Of a stretch of DNA of 44,824 nucleotides, positions 1 through 8,936 are shown one piece after another (position 1 is the first letter of the stretch; every line of letters begins with the position of its first letter). The position numbers and the translations under genes were made by a program. Source of the DNA: Clostridia bacterium (GTDB lineage Bacteria > Bacillota > Clostridia > Oscillospirales > Acutalibacteraceae); contig JAGBHV010000068.1 in the NCBI GenBank assembly GCA_017935325.1, positions 1-44,824 of the forward strand. The letters run 5' to 3'. The notes below the pieces were generated by a model, which was not told the origin of the DNA, did not search any database, and saw only the letters and a program-made list of their open reading frames with translations.

Positions 1-202
1 CAAGTTCGAACTGCCAACCTGCTGAAAGTGCGTCCGCTGTTCCTGTAACATTAAGTGTTACTGTTACTTCGTCGCCTGCTTTAACTTCTGTTTTGTCTGC
101 TACAAAGTCAAACACGAAGTCAACATCTGCTGCCATTGCTGCGAACGGGATAATGCCGAGAAGCATTACTACGCTCAATGCAATTGCTAAGATTTTTTTC
201 AT
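1..202 (-). CDS. Secreted protein, 5' end only (possible cohesin/Ig-like start)
   Basis: Only the first 67 residues lie in the window; the gene runs off the left edge. The ATG at 202 follows an AAGGAGG box. Residues 1-24 form a signal peptide (KK, then a hydrophobic core, then AMA-A). The mature start, with DKTEVKAGDEVTVTLNVTG, is typical of beta-sandwich extracellular modules: cohesin-like or Ig-like domains commonly begin with a 'V.AGD.VTV.L.V.G' strand. The fold assignment is an inference from this short stretch and the full function cannot be read. TTTTACTGCAA about 50 bp upstream (249-259) matches the half-site of the dyad at 15215-15237. Confidence 0.75.
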   Translation of the reverse strand, partial: MKKILAIALSVVMLLGIIPFAAMAADVDFVFDFVADKTEVKAGDEVTVTLNVTGTADALSAGWQFEL

Positions 203-379
203 TTTAATTTCCTCCTTGAAATTTTTTGCGATTACATAAAATTTTTCATTTTACTGCAACCGCTATGACAATTCAAAGATTTGCCATGTGACCAATCTTC
301 GGAAATATTGTATCACTTTCTTTAAGAAATGTCAAACAACTTCTGTAATATTCAGAAATTTATATAATTCTTAATTTTT

Positions 380-1156
380 TTAATTCTTTTCTGAACGTTT
401 TCTGTATTCTGCAGGGGTACAATTCATCTGCTTTTTGAAATTTCTGTTCATTGAGCGCAAGCTCCTGAATCCGCATTCATCACTGATTTCAAGGATGCTG
501 TTTTCTGTATTATCAAGGCGATAGCAAACCTCACTTATGCGGTAATAATTCACATAACTGTTATATGACATACCTACTGTCTGCTTAAAATATTTCGAAA
601 CATAGGCATAACTGTATGACACCTCATCTGCAAGATTTTCCAACGAACAGTCATCTTGAAAATGATTGTCAATAAATTCAAAAATCTTATGTAAAAGGCG
701 GCTTTCCTCATCCCTTTTAACATCTTCATAAACCGCCTGCTCATCAAAAACACCGCACAGAATATACAACAATCCTTTAACCTTGCTGATATTATCTGTT
801 TCGTTCAGAGCTGTCAGCATTTCAACACAATATGACGGTAAATCAAAAATATTGTTTTGGGGCAAAGTTCTGTGTTTTGATTTAAAAAAGTAGTTTACCA
901 ATTTCGGCGTGAACACGCATAAAACATGACGGCTGTTACCGGCTGATACAAGAGAATGAATCTGATTAGGAAAAACAAGAATCCCCTTGCCCGGAGTAAG
1001 ACAATATTCTTTATTTCCTACCGAAACAGTCATTTCACCCTCTGTAAGCATTATAATTTCGAAATGATAATGTATATGCGACGGAAAGGAAAAATTCTCC
1101 CCTCTTTCCACAGTAAAGTAATCCACATCCACAGGATGGCGCATTTCATAAAACAT
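380..1156 (-). CDS. AraC-family transcriptional regulator (probable xylose operon regulator)
   Basis: About 258 residues. The N-terminal half is a cupin-type sensor domain (an HIHYHFEI stretch near residue 30, then glycine-rich beta turns). The C-terminal ~100 residues form the double HTH of AraC/XylS proteins, with SYSYAYVSKYFKQTVGMSYN and the second helix around DECGFRSLRSMNRNFKK and TPAEYR. I chose the ATG at 1156 because AGGTGA lies at a normal distance; a GTG at 1165 would overlap that box. The gene is divergent from xylA across about 160 bp, so a xylose- or xyloside-responsive activator is the natural reading. The ligand is inferred only from context. Confidence 0.9.
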   Translation of the reverse strand: MFYEMRHPVDVDYFTVERGENFSFPSHIHYHFEIIMLTEGEMTVSVGNKEYCLTPGKGILVFPNQIHSLVSAGNSRHVLCVFTPKLVNYFFKSKHRTLPQNNIFDLPSYCVEMLTALNETDNISKVKGLLYILCGVFDEQAVYEDVKRDEESRLLHKIFEFIDNHFQDDCSLENLADEVSYSYAYVSKYFKQTVGMSYNSYVNYYRISEVCYRLDNTENSILEISDECGFRSLRSMNRNFKKQMNCTPAEYRKRSEKN

Positions 1157-1228
1157 TTTTATCACCTGATAGCAAATTTTGACGTGAAAAATTCATTGTT
1201 AAGTGAATTTTCATAAACAAATAACTAA

Positions 1229-1280
1229 TTTTGTCTATTACTATACCATATTTGTCGAGAAGAGACAAGTACTTTATGAT
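1229..1280 (+). promoter_or_regulatory. xylA promoter with two AraC-type half-sites
   Basis: A -35 TTGTCG (1252-1257), 17-bp spacer and -10 TATGAT (1275-1280) give a start about 30 nt before xylA. TTTGTC occurs at 1230-1235 and again at 1251-1256, 21 bp (two helical turns) apart, the second overlapping the -35. That spacing is typical of direct-repeat sites for AraC activators. GACAA at 1264-1268 makes a small inverted repeat with the second copy. Confidence 0.6.
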
Positions 1281-1315
1281 ATACTTTTCTTATATTAATA
1301 TAAGGAGGCATTTTT

Positions 1316-2626
1316 ATGGAATTTTTTCCGACAATCCCCGTAATAAAATATGAAGGTAAAGACAGCAGAAATATGCTTGCTTTCCATCATTACAACCCTG
1401 ATGAAATCATACTCGGCAAACCGATGAGAGAGCATCTTAAATTTGCACTTTCTTATTGGCACACAATGTGCGCTGAAGGCACGGATATGTTCGGCCGCGG
1501 TACAATAAACAAAGATTTCGGCGGTCAGACTCCGATGGAAATTTACAAAAACAAAGCTTACGCCGCTTTTGAACTTATGAACAAGCTTTCTATTGACTAT
1601 TTCTGTTTCCACGACAGAGATATCGCTCCCGAAGGTAAAACCCTTGAAGAAAGCAATAAAAACCTTGATGAAATTGCTGAACTTCTTGAAAAGCTTATGA
1701 AAGAAAACAACAAGAAGCTTCTCTGGGGCACTGCAAACTGCTTCAATCACCCCAGATATATGCACGGTGCAGGCACCTCTCCTGAGGCTGATGCTTTTGC
1801 TTATGCAGCTGCGCAGATTAAAAAGGCTATGGAAATCACAGTCAGACTCGGCGGTAACGGCTACGTTTACTGGGGCGGACGTGAAGGATATGAAACACTC
1901 CTTAACACCGACATGGGAAAAGAGCTTGATAATTTAGGGTTCCTCCTTAAGCTTACATCACAGTATGCACGCTCAATCGGCTTCAAAGGCGATTTCTACA
2001 TTGAACCCAAGCCGAAAGAACCTACAAAACATCAGTACGACTTTGATGCTGCAACAGTTATCGGTTTCCTTCAGAAATATGACCTTATGAATGATTTCAG
2101 ACTCAATATTGAAGCAAACCACGCAACACTTGCAGGTCATACATTCCAGCACGAGCTTGCAGTTGCAAGAATCAACGGCGTTTTCGGTTCAATTGACGCT
2201 AATCAGGGCGATTTACAGCTCGGATGGGATACAGACCAGTTCCCCACAAATGTTTACGAAACTGCAATGTGCATGCTCGAAGTTATCCGTGCAGGCGGAT
2301 TCACAAACGGCGGTCTTAACTTCGATGCTAAAACACGCCGCGGTTCAAACACACCTGAAGATATCGCATATTCCTATATCGCCGGTATGGATTCATTTGC
2401 TCTCGGTCTTCGCATTGCGGCAAAAATGATTGAAGACTGCAGAATCGACGAATTCGTAAAACAGAGATATTCAAGCTATGAAACAGGTATCGGCAAGAAG
2501 ATTTCTGATAAAACAGTTACTATTGAGGAACTTGAATCACACGCAAAAGGTCTCGGCGAATTTGAGTGTGTTCCCAGCGGACGACAGGAATATCTTGAAA
2601 ATATTCTCAACAGCATAATGTTCTGA
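1316..2626 (+). CDS. xylA: Xylose isomerase
   Basis: Converts D-xylose to D-xylulose in the cytoplasm using two divalent metals. 436 residues, the usual class II length. Visible family motifs are the catalytic-His region [12 protein letters not shown] (residues 97-108), [15 protein letters not shown] (about 185-200), the metal-ligand stretch [37 protein letters not shown], and a metal-site Asp region near SIDANQGD. The start follows AAGGAGG. It is the first gene of the operon with a GH3 enzyme 15 bp downstream and xylB after that. No fault in the gene is seen. Confidence 0.98.
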   Translation: MEFFPTIPVIKYEGKDSRNMLAFHHYNPDEIILGKPMREHLKFALSYWHTMCAEGTDMFGRGTINKDFGGQTPMEIYKNKAYAAFELMNKLSIDYFCFHDRDIAPEGKTLEESNKNLDEIAELLEKLMKENNKKLLWGTANCFNHPRYMHGAGTSPEADAFAYAAAQIKKAMEITVRLGGNGYVYWGGREGYETLLNTDMGKELDNLGFLLKLTSQYARSIGFKGDFYIEPKPKEPTKHQYDFDAATVIGFLQKYDLMNDFRLNIEANHATLAGHTFQHELAVARINGVFGSIDANQGDLQLGWDTDQFPTNVYETAMCMLEVIRAGGFTNGGLNFDAKTRRGSNTPEDIAYSYIAGMDSFALGLRIAAKMIEDCRIDEFVKQRYSSYETGIGKKISDKTVTIEELESHAKGLGEFECVPSGRQEYLENILNSIMF

Positions 2627-2641
2627 CGGAGGAAAAATATA

Positions 2642-4747
2642 ATGGATAAAATTACTGCAAGAGAAAGAGCAAAAGCCCTCGTTGCACGGATGACACCTGA
2701 AGAAAAAATGTCACAGCTTCTTTTCAACTCACCTGCCATTGAAAGATTGGGCATCAACGCATATAACTGGTGGAATGAAGGCTCACACGGTGTTGCCAGA
2801 GCCGGCACCGCAACAGTTTTCCCTCACGCAATCGCAATGGCTGCAACTTTTAACCCCGAACTTGTAAACGAAGTTGCTGATGTAATTTCAACAGAGGGAC
2901 GTATCAAGTACAATAAACACGTTGAATACGGCGATTTTGATATTTTCAAGGGAATTACTTTCTGGGCTCCTAACATCAACATTGTACGTGACCCGCGTTG
3001 GGGTCGCGGACAGGAAACCTTCGGTGAAGATCCGTTTCTGACTTCTGTTCTTGGAAAAGCATTTATCAAAGGTATTCAGGGTGATGGCGAATTTCTGAAA
3101 GCCACCGCCTGCTCAAAGCATTACGCAGGTCATTCAGGTCCTGAAAAAGACAGACACGGTTTCGATGCAAAAATTTCTATGCACGACCTTTGGGAAACAT
3201 ATCTTCCTGCTTTTGAAAAAACAGTTAAAGAGGGCGGCGTTGCAGGCGTTATGGGTGCATACAACCGCACAAACGGTGAACCCTGCTGTGCACATTCATA
3301 CCTTATTGAAAAGGTTCTCCGCAACGACTGGGGCTTTGACGGTTACTTTGTTTCTGACTGCGGTGCATTAGGCGACATCTGGAAATTCCACAAATGCGCC
3401 GAAAACGCTGTTGAAGCAGCTGCTCTTGCACTCAAGAGTGGTTGTGAGCTTAACTGTGGTGACACATTCTCAAGCCTCGTGGAAGCTTATGAGCAGGACC
3501 TTATTGATGACGATGATATTACAGCAGCTTGCGAAAGACTCTATACTATCCGTCATCTTCTTGGTGAATTTGAAGAAGTAAGACCGTATTCAGATATAAG
3601 CTACGATAAGCTTGACTGCAAAGAGCACAGAGATTTAAACCTTAAAACGGCTGAAGAATGCCTTGTTCTTCTTAAAAATCAGGACAACTTCTTACCTCTT
3701 GACAAGAATGTTGAAAAGAAAATTGCAGTTGTCGGTCCTAACGCAATGTCAGTTACGGCTCTTGAAGGTAACTACAACGGCTACGCTTCAGAATATGTTA
3801 CTATTGCTGACGGCATTCGCAGAAAATTCGAAAACGCACGTATCACAGTTGAAAGAGGCTGCAACTATTGCCTTGAAAACCTTAACGACTGGGGCGGATT
3901 TGCAAATATGATAAGTGATGGTGTAGGTGCAGCAGCAGAAGCTGATATTACTGTGCTTGCTCTCGGACTTGACCAGTCAATTGAAGGTGAAGACACAGGC
4001 TTTGATAACGATTACACTGCTTGCGGTGACAAAAAGTCAGTTTATCTCCCCAAAACACAACAGAAGCTTGCTGAAGCAGTGTGCGATGTTTGCGAAAACG
4101 TTGTTGTTGTGCTTCTTTGCGGAAGCTCTGTTGACCTTGGCGAAAAAGTAACAAATCACGCAAAGGCAATTATCCACGCATGGTATCCCGGCGCTCTCGG
4201 CGGACTTGCTGTATCACGACTTCTTGCAGGCGAAACTTCACCCTGCGGTAAACTTCCCGTTACTATTTACAAAGGTGACCACGCTATACCTGACTTTACT
4301 GATTACAGCATGATGGGCAGAACATACAGATATATTGACGGTGAAGCTCTCTTCCCCTTCGGTTACGGTCTTTCATACACTTCTTTTGCATACAGCAACA
4401 CGAAAGTTATTTCAGCTGACGAAAATACAATTAAATTAAGTGTTGACGTTACAAACACAGGCAAAGTCAAAGGCAAAGACAAGGTTCAGGTTTATGCGAA
4501 ATATTCGGATTCAAGAACAGTTACACCGCATTTCCAGCTTTGCGCTGTTGCAACTGTTGAACTTGATAAGGGTGAAACCAAAACTGTCCAAACGGAAATT
4601 GACAGATATTGGATTAAGGCCGTACTCGATGACGGAAAACGAGCAGAACCTGACGGCAGCATCACCCTCTTTGTGGGCGGTCATCAGCCTGATTCTGTCA
4701 GCGACAGACTTCTCGGCTACGCTTGCGAAAGGATTGAAATAAAATGA
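2642..4747 (+). CDS. GH3 family beta-xylosidase/beta-glucosidase (cytoplasmic)
   Basis: 701 residues with GH3 N-terminal TIM barrel, C-terminal alpha/beta domain and a fibronectin-III-like tail (about 590-690). The substrate pocket reads DPRWGRGQETFGEDPFLT (117-134) and KHYAGHSGPEKDRHG. The predicted nucleophile is Asp239 in FVSDCGAL; the SDCGA version is common in xylan 1,4-beta-xylosidases, whereas many glucosidases have SDW. There is no signal peptide, so it would act on imported xylo-oligosaccharides. It sits between xylA and xylB and overlaps xylB by ATGA, which supports a xyloside substrate. Exact specificity (xylosidase or glucosidase) cannot be proved from sequence. Confidence 0.93.
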   Translation: MDKITARERAKALVARMTPEEKMSQLLFNSPAIERLGINAYNWWNEGSHGVARAGTATVFPHAIAMAATFNPELVNEVADVISTEGRIKYNKHVEYGDFDIFKGITFWAPNINIVRDPRWGRGQETFGEDPFLTSVLGKAFIKGIQGDGEFLKATACSKHYAGHSGPEKDRHGFDAKISMHDLWETYLPAFEKTVKEGGVAGVMGAYNRTNGEPCCAHSYLIEKVLRNDWGFDGYFVSDCGALGDIWKFHKCAENAVEAAALALKSGCELNCGDTFSSLVEAYEQDLIDDDDITAACERLYTIRHLLGEFEEVRPYSDISYDKLDCKEHRDLNLKTAEECLVLLKNQDNFLPLDKNVEKKIAVVGPNAMSVTALEGNYNGYASEYVTIADGIRRKFENARITVERGCNYCLENLNDWGGFANMISDGVGAAAEADITVLALGLDQSIEGEDTGFDNDYTACGDKKSVYLPKTQQKLAEAVCDVCENVVVVLLCGSSVDLGEKVTNHAKAIIHAWYPGALGGLAVSRLLAGETSPCGKLPVTIYKGDHAIPDFTDYSMMGRTYRYIDGEALFPFGYGLSYTSFAYSNTKVISADENTIKLSVDVTNTGKVKGKDKVQVYAKYSDSRTVTPHFQLCAVATVELDKGETKTVQTEIDRYWIKAVLDDGKRAEPDGSITLFVGGHQPDSVSDRLLGYACERIEIK

Positions 4748-6228
4748 GATATTTGTTAGGAACAGACGTCGGCACGACAGGCACAAAAACCGTTCTGTTT
4801 GACGAAAGTGGCAACGTAATTGCTGATGAAACTAAAGAATATCCCCTTATCCAACCGCAGAACGGTTGGGCTGAACAGAATCCTCACGATTGGTGGGACG
4901 CTGTTAAATCAACGATAAAAAATGTTGTAACGAAAAGCGGAGTTGACAAGAAAGATATTGTCAGCATCGGTCTTTCGGGACAGATGCACGGGCTTGTGAT
5001 GCTCGACGAAACCAACGAGGTTATCAGAAACGCTATTCTCTGGTGTGACGGCAGAACGACTGCACAATGCCGTAAAATTGAAGATATCATCGGCAAGGAA
5101 AGACTTATTGAAATTACCGCAAACCCTGCTCTTGAAGGATTTACAGCAGGTAAAATTCTCTGGGTTCAGGAAAACGAACCTGAAAACTACGCAAAATGCA
5201 AAAAGATTCTTCTGCCTAAAGATTATATCAGATACTTACTTTCAGGTGAATTTGCAACAGAAGTTTCAGATGCTTCGGGCACACAGCTTCTTGACATTCC
5301 GAAGAGAAACTGGAGCGAAGAGGTTTGTAAAAAGCTTGGCATTGATTTATCTCTTTTGCCGAAAGTTTACGAAAGTCCTGAAGTTACAGGATATCTTAAA
5401 GAAGATATTGCCGAAGAATTAGGTCTGAATGCAGGAATTGTTATCGGCGGTGGCGGTGGTGACAACGCATGTGCCGCAATAGGTATGGGTGTTTGTTGTA
5501 AAGGAAAAGCCTTTACAACAATCGGCACAAGCGGAGTTGTATTTGCACATACAGACACGCCTCAGATTGACAAGCAAGGAAGAATCCACACCTTCTGTTG
5601 TGCTGTGCCCGGTTGCTGGCATGTTATGGGTGTGACGCAAGCTGCCGGCTTGTCACTCAACTGGTTCCGTTCACAGATAGCAAGTGAATATGATTACAAA
5701 GAACTTGACAAGCTTTCTTCTGAAATCCCCATCGGATGTGATAATCTTATTTATCTTCCCTACCTTATGGGCGAAAGAAGCCCTATACTTGACACTTCAG
5801 CACGCGGTGTATTCTTCGGACTTTCCGCAATTCACACAAAGCTCCATATGGCAAGAGCAGTTATGGAGGGCGTTGCATATTCTCTTTACGATTGCCTTGA
5901 AGTTTTAAAAGAAAACTCAATTGAAGTTGGTGATATGGCGCTTTGCGGCGGCGGTGCAAAAAGCACTTTCTGGAGAGAAATGTTCTCTGATGTTTACGGC
6001 GTAAATATCAAAACAATGCAGACAAGTGAAGGTGCAGTTTTAGGTGCAGCTTTACTCGGCGGATGTGCGGCAGGAGTTTATTCTTCAGTTGAAGAAGCTT
6101 GCGAAAAGACAGTAAAAAGCGGTGAGATTTATGAATACAATAAATCCCACCACGAAAAATATATGCACTTCTATTCAATCTACCGTACACTTTACCCCGC
6201 ATTAAAAGAGTCATATAAAATGTTTTAA
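4744..6228 (+). CDS. xylB: Xylulokinase (FGGY kinase)
   Basis: Phosphorylates D-xylulose to xylulose 5-phosphate, feeding the pentose phosphate pathway. 494 residues, normal for the family. The N-terminal ATPase-fold phosphate loop is GTDVGTTGTKTVLFD (6-20). SGQMHG at 78-83 and WCDGRT at 100-105 are sugar-binding motifs of xylulokinases. The predicted catalytic base is Asp240 in the GGGGGDNACAAIG stretch, and GGGAKSTFWREMFSDV is the C-terminal adenine-site motif. The start codon overlaps the stop of the GH3 gene (ATGA), indicating translational coupling. It is the last gene before a strong terminator. Confidence 0.97.
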   Translation: MRYLLGTDVGTTGTKTVLFDESGNVIADETKEYPLIQPQNGWAEQNPHDWWDAVKSTIKNVVTKSGVDKKDIVSIGLSGQMHGLVMLDETNEVIRNAILWCDGRTTAQCRKIEDIIGKERLIEITANPALEGFTAGKILWVQENEPENYAKCKKILLPKDYIRYLLSGEFATEVSDASGTQLLDIPKRNWSEEVCKKLGIDLSLLPKVYESPEVTGYLKEDIAEELGLNAGIVIGGGGGDNACAAIGMGVCCKGKAFTTIGTSGVVFAHTDTPQIDKQGRIHTFCCAVPGCWHVMGVTQAAGLSLNWFRSQIASEYDYKELDKLSSEIPIGCDNLIYLPYLMGERSPILDTSARGVFFGLSAIHTKLHMARAVMEGVAYSLYDCLEVLKENSIEVGDMALCGGGAKSTFWREMFSDVYGVNIKTMQTSEGAVLGAALLGGCAAGVYSSVEEACEKTVKSGEIYEYNKSHHEKYMHFYSIYRTLYPALKESYKMF

Positions 6229-6240
6229 TTCAATACGATA

Positions 6241-6287
6241 CAAAAGTCAAACCCGTGGAATTTTTAAATCCACGGGTTTGACTTTTG
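6241..6287. terminator. Bidirectional terminator between xylB and the ceramidase-like gene
   Basis: A perfect 19-bp inverted repeat (6241-6259 and 6269-6287) with a 9-nt loop. The top of the stem is GC rich and the outer part is A/T rich, so it provides a U-rich tail in both directions. It serves two convergent genes. Confidence 0.9.
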
Positions 6288-6292
6288 AAAAC

Positions 6293-7918
6293 TTATTTAG
6301 ATTTAATGAGTGCTGTGAGTTCATCCATGTAAGTGATAGCTGTCTGACTGCCGAGAGATACAAATTCGATTGATTTGCTGTCTTCCCAGAGCATAGGCAT
6401 ATAATCGTTTGTGGGAACGATGTAGCCAACCTGGTCGTTACAAAGGCCGAATACAAGAAGCTCTCTGTCGCCTACAAGAGTCTGGATTGAATCGTATTTC
6501 CAATCTTCGCCTCTCCATGCTTCATCTTTTGTAAGTCCGCCGCCGAAAGCGATTGATGCTTCAAGCTCGCCGGGAACAAGAGCTACTGCTAAATCTGTAC
6601 CGATTTCCATGTAGCCGATTTCTGAAACAACTTTTACGCCGTCTGCAGTAATAACAGCCTGATTTTCAAAGAGACCTGCTTTTGCAGCAAGGTGCATAAT
6701 CTGATTTTCGATTTCAAGCTTGATTTCTTTGTGAGTGATGTTAAGAAGAGGAGCAACTTCTCTTTCTTCTGTGATTGAAGCAAGTTTTTCACCGAGTTTT
6801 TCGCCGAGAATCATGTAGCCTTCCTTGCCCTGATAATCTTCGTTCTCAAAGGGTTCATGACGCTGGCTTGTTGCAAGCTCTGCACCAAGAAGGAGCATAA
6901 AGTTTGCATTTGCATTTTCGTTTACATATTCTTCCATATAGTAGGGATAGTCAGCAGTAATCTGAGTGCCCTGAACGCCGTTACCTACGCAGTGAATTTC
7001 TGAAGTTGAGAACCATGTTTCTTTGCTGTCTGCATTATCAGGATCAAAACGGAAACGGTTGAGTGTATTTTCAAGAGCATAAGGCGGACGTTTGTCTCTT
7101 ACATATTCTTCAACATCAACTTCACCGTAATAGAGTGTACCTGTTTCCATCTGTGCAACTGCAGTTTCAATTGTATCAACAGTTACATCAAAGAGATTGC
7201 TCTGGAATGCATCATTTTTACCGTTGTGTAATTCAAAAACAGTTGTACCTGCAAGGCCGTTGATGAAATTGATAACGGGATTGAGCAATACAGCCTGAAT
7301 GATATTACCGTTCATACCGAATGTATCAACTGCACTGTGCTGATGAAGAACTGCAACGTTTACGCTGACAATGTTGTTCTTCTTTGCAAATTCGTCAATT
7401 CTCTTACGGATTTCACGTACATCGTTGTTTGCAAGGCCGTAAGCATCAAGAACAGCAAAAACAACTGTACCTCTGCCTGAACCGTCATTCATTGCAACTA
7501 CGCGTACTTTTGAATCATCAATAATTTCTGTGGGATATTTTGCAGTAATTGAAATACCGCCTGAAACGTAATGCTGGCTTCCGATTACGTGCTGACCTTC
7601 GATAATTGAGTTCTGCGCATAACCTAAAGACCATTTTGCACCTGCTGCAGGAGCATCAAGGAATGTTGCTGTGCCTGCAGGTACATATTCGCTCACGTAA
7701 TCTGCTTCATTAATCCAGCTCTGCGGTTTCGGAATAATTGAAGCGATTGCACTTACAAGACCGTTTACAAGCACATCTGTAAAATCGAAAAAGCCTTTTT
7801 CAATTTTGCTTACTTCTGCAACTTCATCCTCTGCTGATGCGGGAACAACAGCACCTACACTTAAAAGTAATGCAAAAGACATTACAAGTGCAATGATTTT
7901 TACTAACTTCTTTTTCAT
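6293..7918 (-). CDS. Secreted neutral ceramidase-like protein
   Basis: 541 residues with a signal peptide (1-29, ending PASA-E). The body resembles the neutral/alkaline ceramidase N-terminal domain (Pfam PF04734 family). It has a zinc-type HQHS at 192-195 where true ceramidases have HTHS, an STSEIHCVGNGVQGTQ stretch at the place of the nucleophile loop, and near the C-terminus FGLCNDQVGYIVPTNDY, which matches the ceramidase 'GL.N...GYIPT' strand. The similarity is remote, so the amidase reaction and the lipid substrate are inferences. It starts 19 nt after trxB and is probably cotranscribed with it, an odd pairing. Many alpha-helical residues precede the catalytic domain (40-65). Confidence 0.7.
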   Translation of the reverse strand: MKKKLVKIIALVMSFALLLSVGAVVPASAEDEVAEVSKIEKGFFDFTDVLVNGLVSAIASIIPKPQSWINEADYVSEYVPAGTATFLDAPAAGAKWSLGYAQNSIIEGQHVIGSQHYVSGGISITAKYPTEIIDDSKVRVVAMNDGSGRGTVVFAVLDAYGLANNDVREIRKRIDEFAKKNNIVSVNVAVLHQHSAVDTFGMNGNIIQAVLLNPVINFINGLAGTTVFELHNGKNDAFQSNLFDVTVDTIETAVAQMETGTLYYGEVDVEEYVRDKRPPYALENTLNRFRFDPDNADSKETWFSTSEIHCVGNGVQGTQITADYPYYMEEYVNENANANFMLLLGAELATSQRHEPFENEDYQGKEGYMILGEKLGEKLASITEEREVAPLLNITHKEIKLEIENQIMHLAAKAGLFENQAVITADGVKVVSEIGYMEIGTDLAVALVPGELEASIAFGGGLTKDEAWRGEDWKYDSIQTLVGDRELLVFGLCNDQVGYIVPTNDYMPMLWEDSKSIEFVSLGSQTAITYMDELTALIKSK

Positions 7919-7937
7919 TGTGATTTACCTCTCTGAT

Positions 7938-8849
7938 TTAAAATTTTTCGTCAATGTAATTACAAGCTGCAAGTGCCGCAACTGCACCGTCACCGACTGC
8001 TGTAGCTACCTGACGTATTTTTTTCTTTCTGCAATCACCTGCAACAAAAATGCCTTCTGTTCTGGTGGTACAGTCCTCACCCGAATCGGCATAGCCGTAG
8101 GAATCGAGATTTATTAATTCCGCAAAAGCATCATTCTGCGGTATTAAACCAATAGCAATAAACACGCCGTCAATAGTTATTGTTTTTTCTTCTTCCGTTT
8201 CTGTATTTTTAACAACTATGGACTGAAGCTCATCCTCACCATTGAATTTCACAACAACATTTGAAAGAATAATTTCAACATTGTCTTTTGATTCAAGCTC
8301 TTTTGCAAGCCTTTCTTCGCCTGTAAGGAAAGCAAGATTCTGAACAACGTAAACTTTTTTACAAAGTGAACTTAAAAGCAACGCTTCCTGCAAAGCAGAG
8401 TTACCGCCGCCGATTACCGCAACTGTCTGGTCTTTATAAAAAGCACCGTCGCATACTGCACAGAAAGAAATGCCATTGCCTACTAAATTTTCTTCATTTT
8501 CAAGGCCTAACATTCTGTGACGTGCACCTGTTGCAATAATAACACTTTTTGCTTCATACTCTGTATCTTCAGTAACTACTGTGAAAACATCACCGTTTTT
8601 CGAAACAGACACAACGTCTTCAAGCTCAATGTCTGCCCCCTGCTCCATAACCTGCTCAACAAGCTTGGATGCAAATTCGTTACCGCTCAGTGTACCTGTG
8701 CCGGGATAATTCTCAAGTTTCGGAGAAAAAGTAATTTGACCTCCGAAAGTTGCCTTTTCAAGCACAACAACGGTTTTATCTGCACGAAGTGCATAAAGAG
8801 CCGATGTAAGTCCTGCAGGACCTGCACCTATAACCGCTATATCATACAT
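7938..8849 (-). CDS. trxB: Thioredoxin reductase
   Basis: FAD/NADPH disulfide reductase that regenerates reduced thioredoxin. 303 residues, as usual for the low-Mr type. The FAD Rossmann motif is GAGPAGLTSALYALRA (8-23), the redox pair is C130-A-V-C133 followed by DG, the NADPH motif is GGGNSA (148-153), and the second FAD motif GIFVAGDC lies near the C-terminus. ATG at 8849 follows AGGAGATG. The same family includes ferredoxin- and NADH-dependent variants that cannot be excluded. The secreted ceramidase-like gene follows on the same strand with no terminator between them. Confidence 0.94.
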   Translation of the reverse strand: MYDIAVIGAGPAGLTSALYALRADKTVVVLEKATFGGQITFSPKLENYPGTGTLSGNEFASKLVEQVMEQGADIELEDVVSVSKNGDVFTVVTEDTEYEAKSVIIATGARHRMLGLENEENLVGNGISFCAVCDGAFYKDQTVAVIGGGNSALQEALLLSSLCKKVYVVQNLAFLTGEERLAKELESKDNVEIILSNVVVKFNGEDELQSIVVKNTETEEEKTITIDGVFIAIGLIPQNDAFAELINLDSYGYADSGEDCTTRTEGIFVAGDCRKKKIRQVATAVGDGAVAALAACNYIDEKF

Positions 8850-8936
8850 AAAATAAACATCTCCTATAAGTATTGCATTTTATTATATCACAAATGTAAA
8901 TATTTTTAAAGTGCTTTTTCATATTTCAGGAAATAT

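Noticed and set aside
1295..2808. Long open frames antisense to xylA and the GH3 gene.
   Set aside because: They are shadows of the coding strand; no ribosome site, no recognisable domain, and the sense genes are unambiguous.
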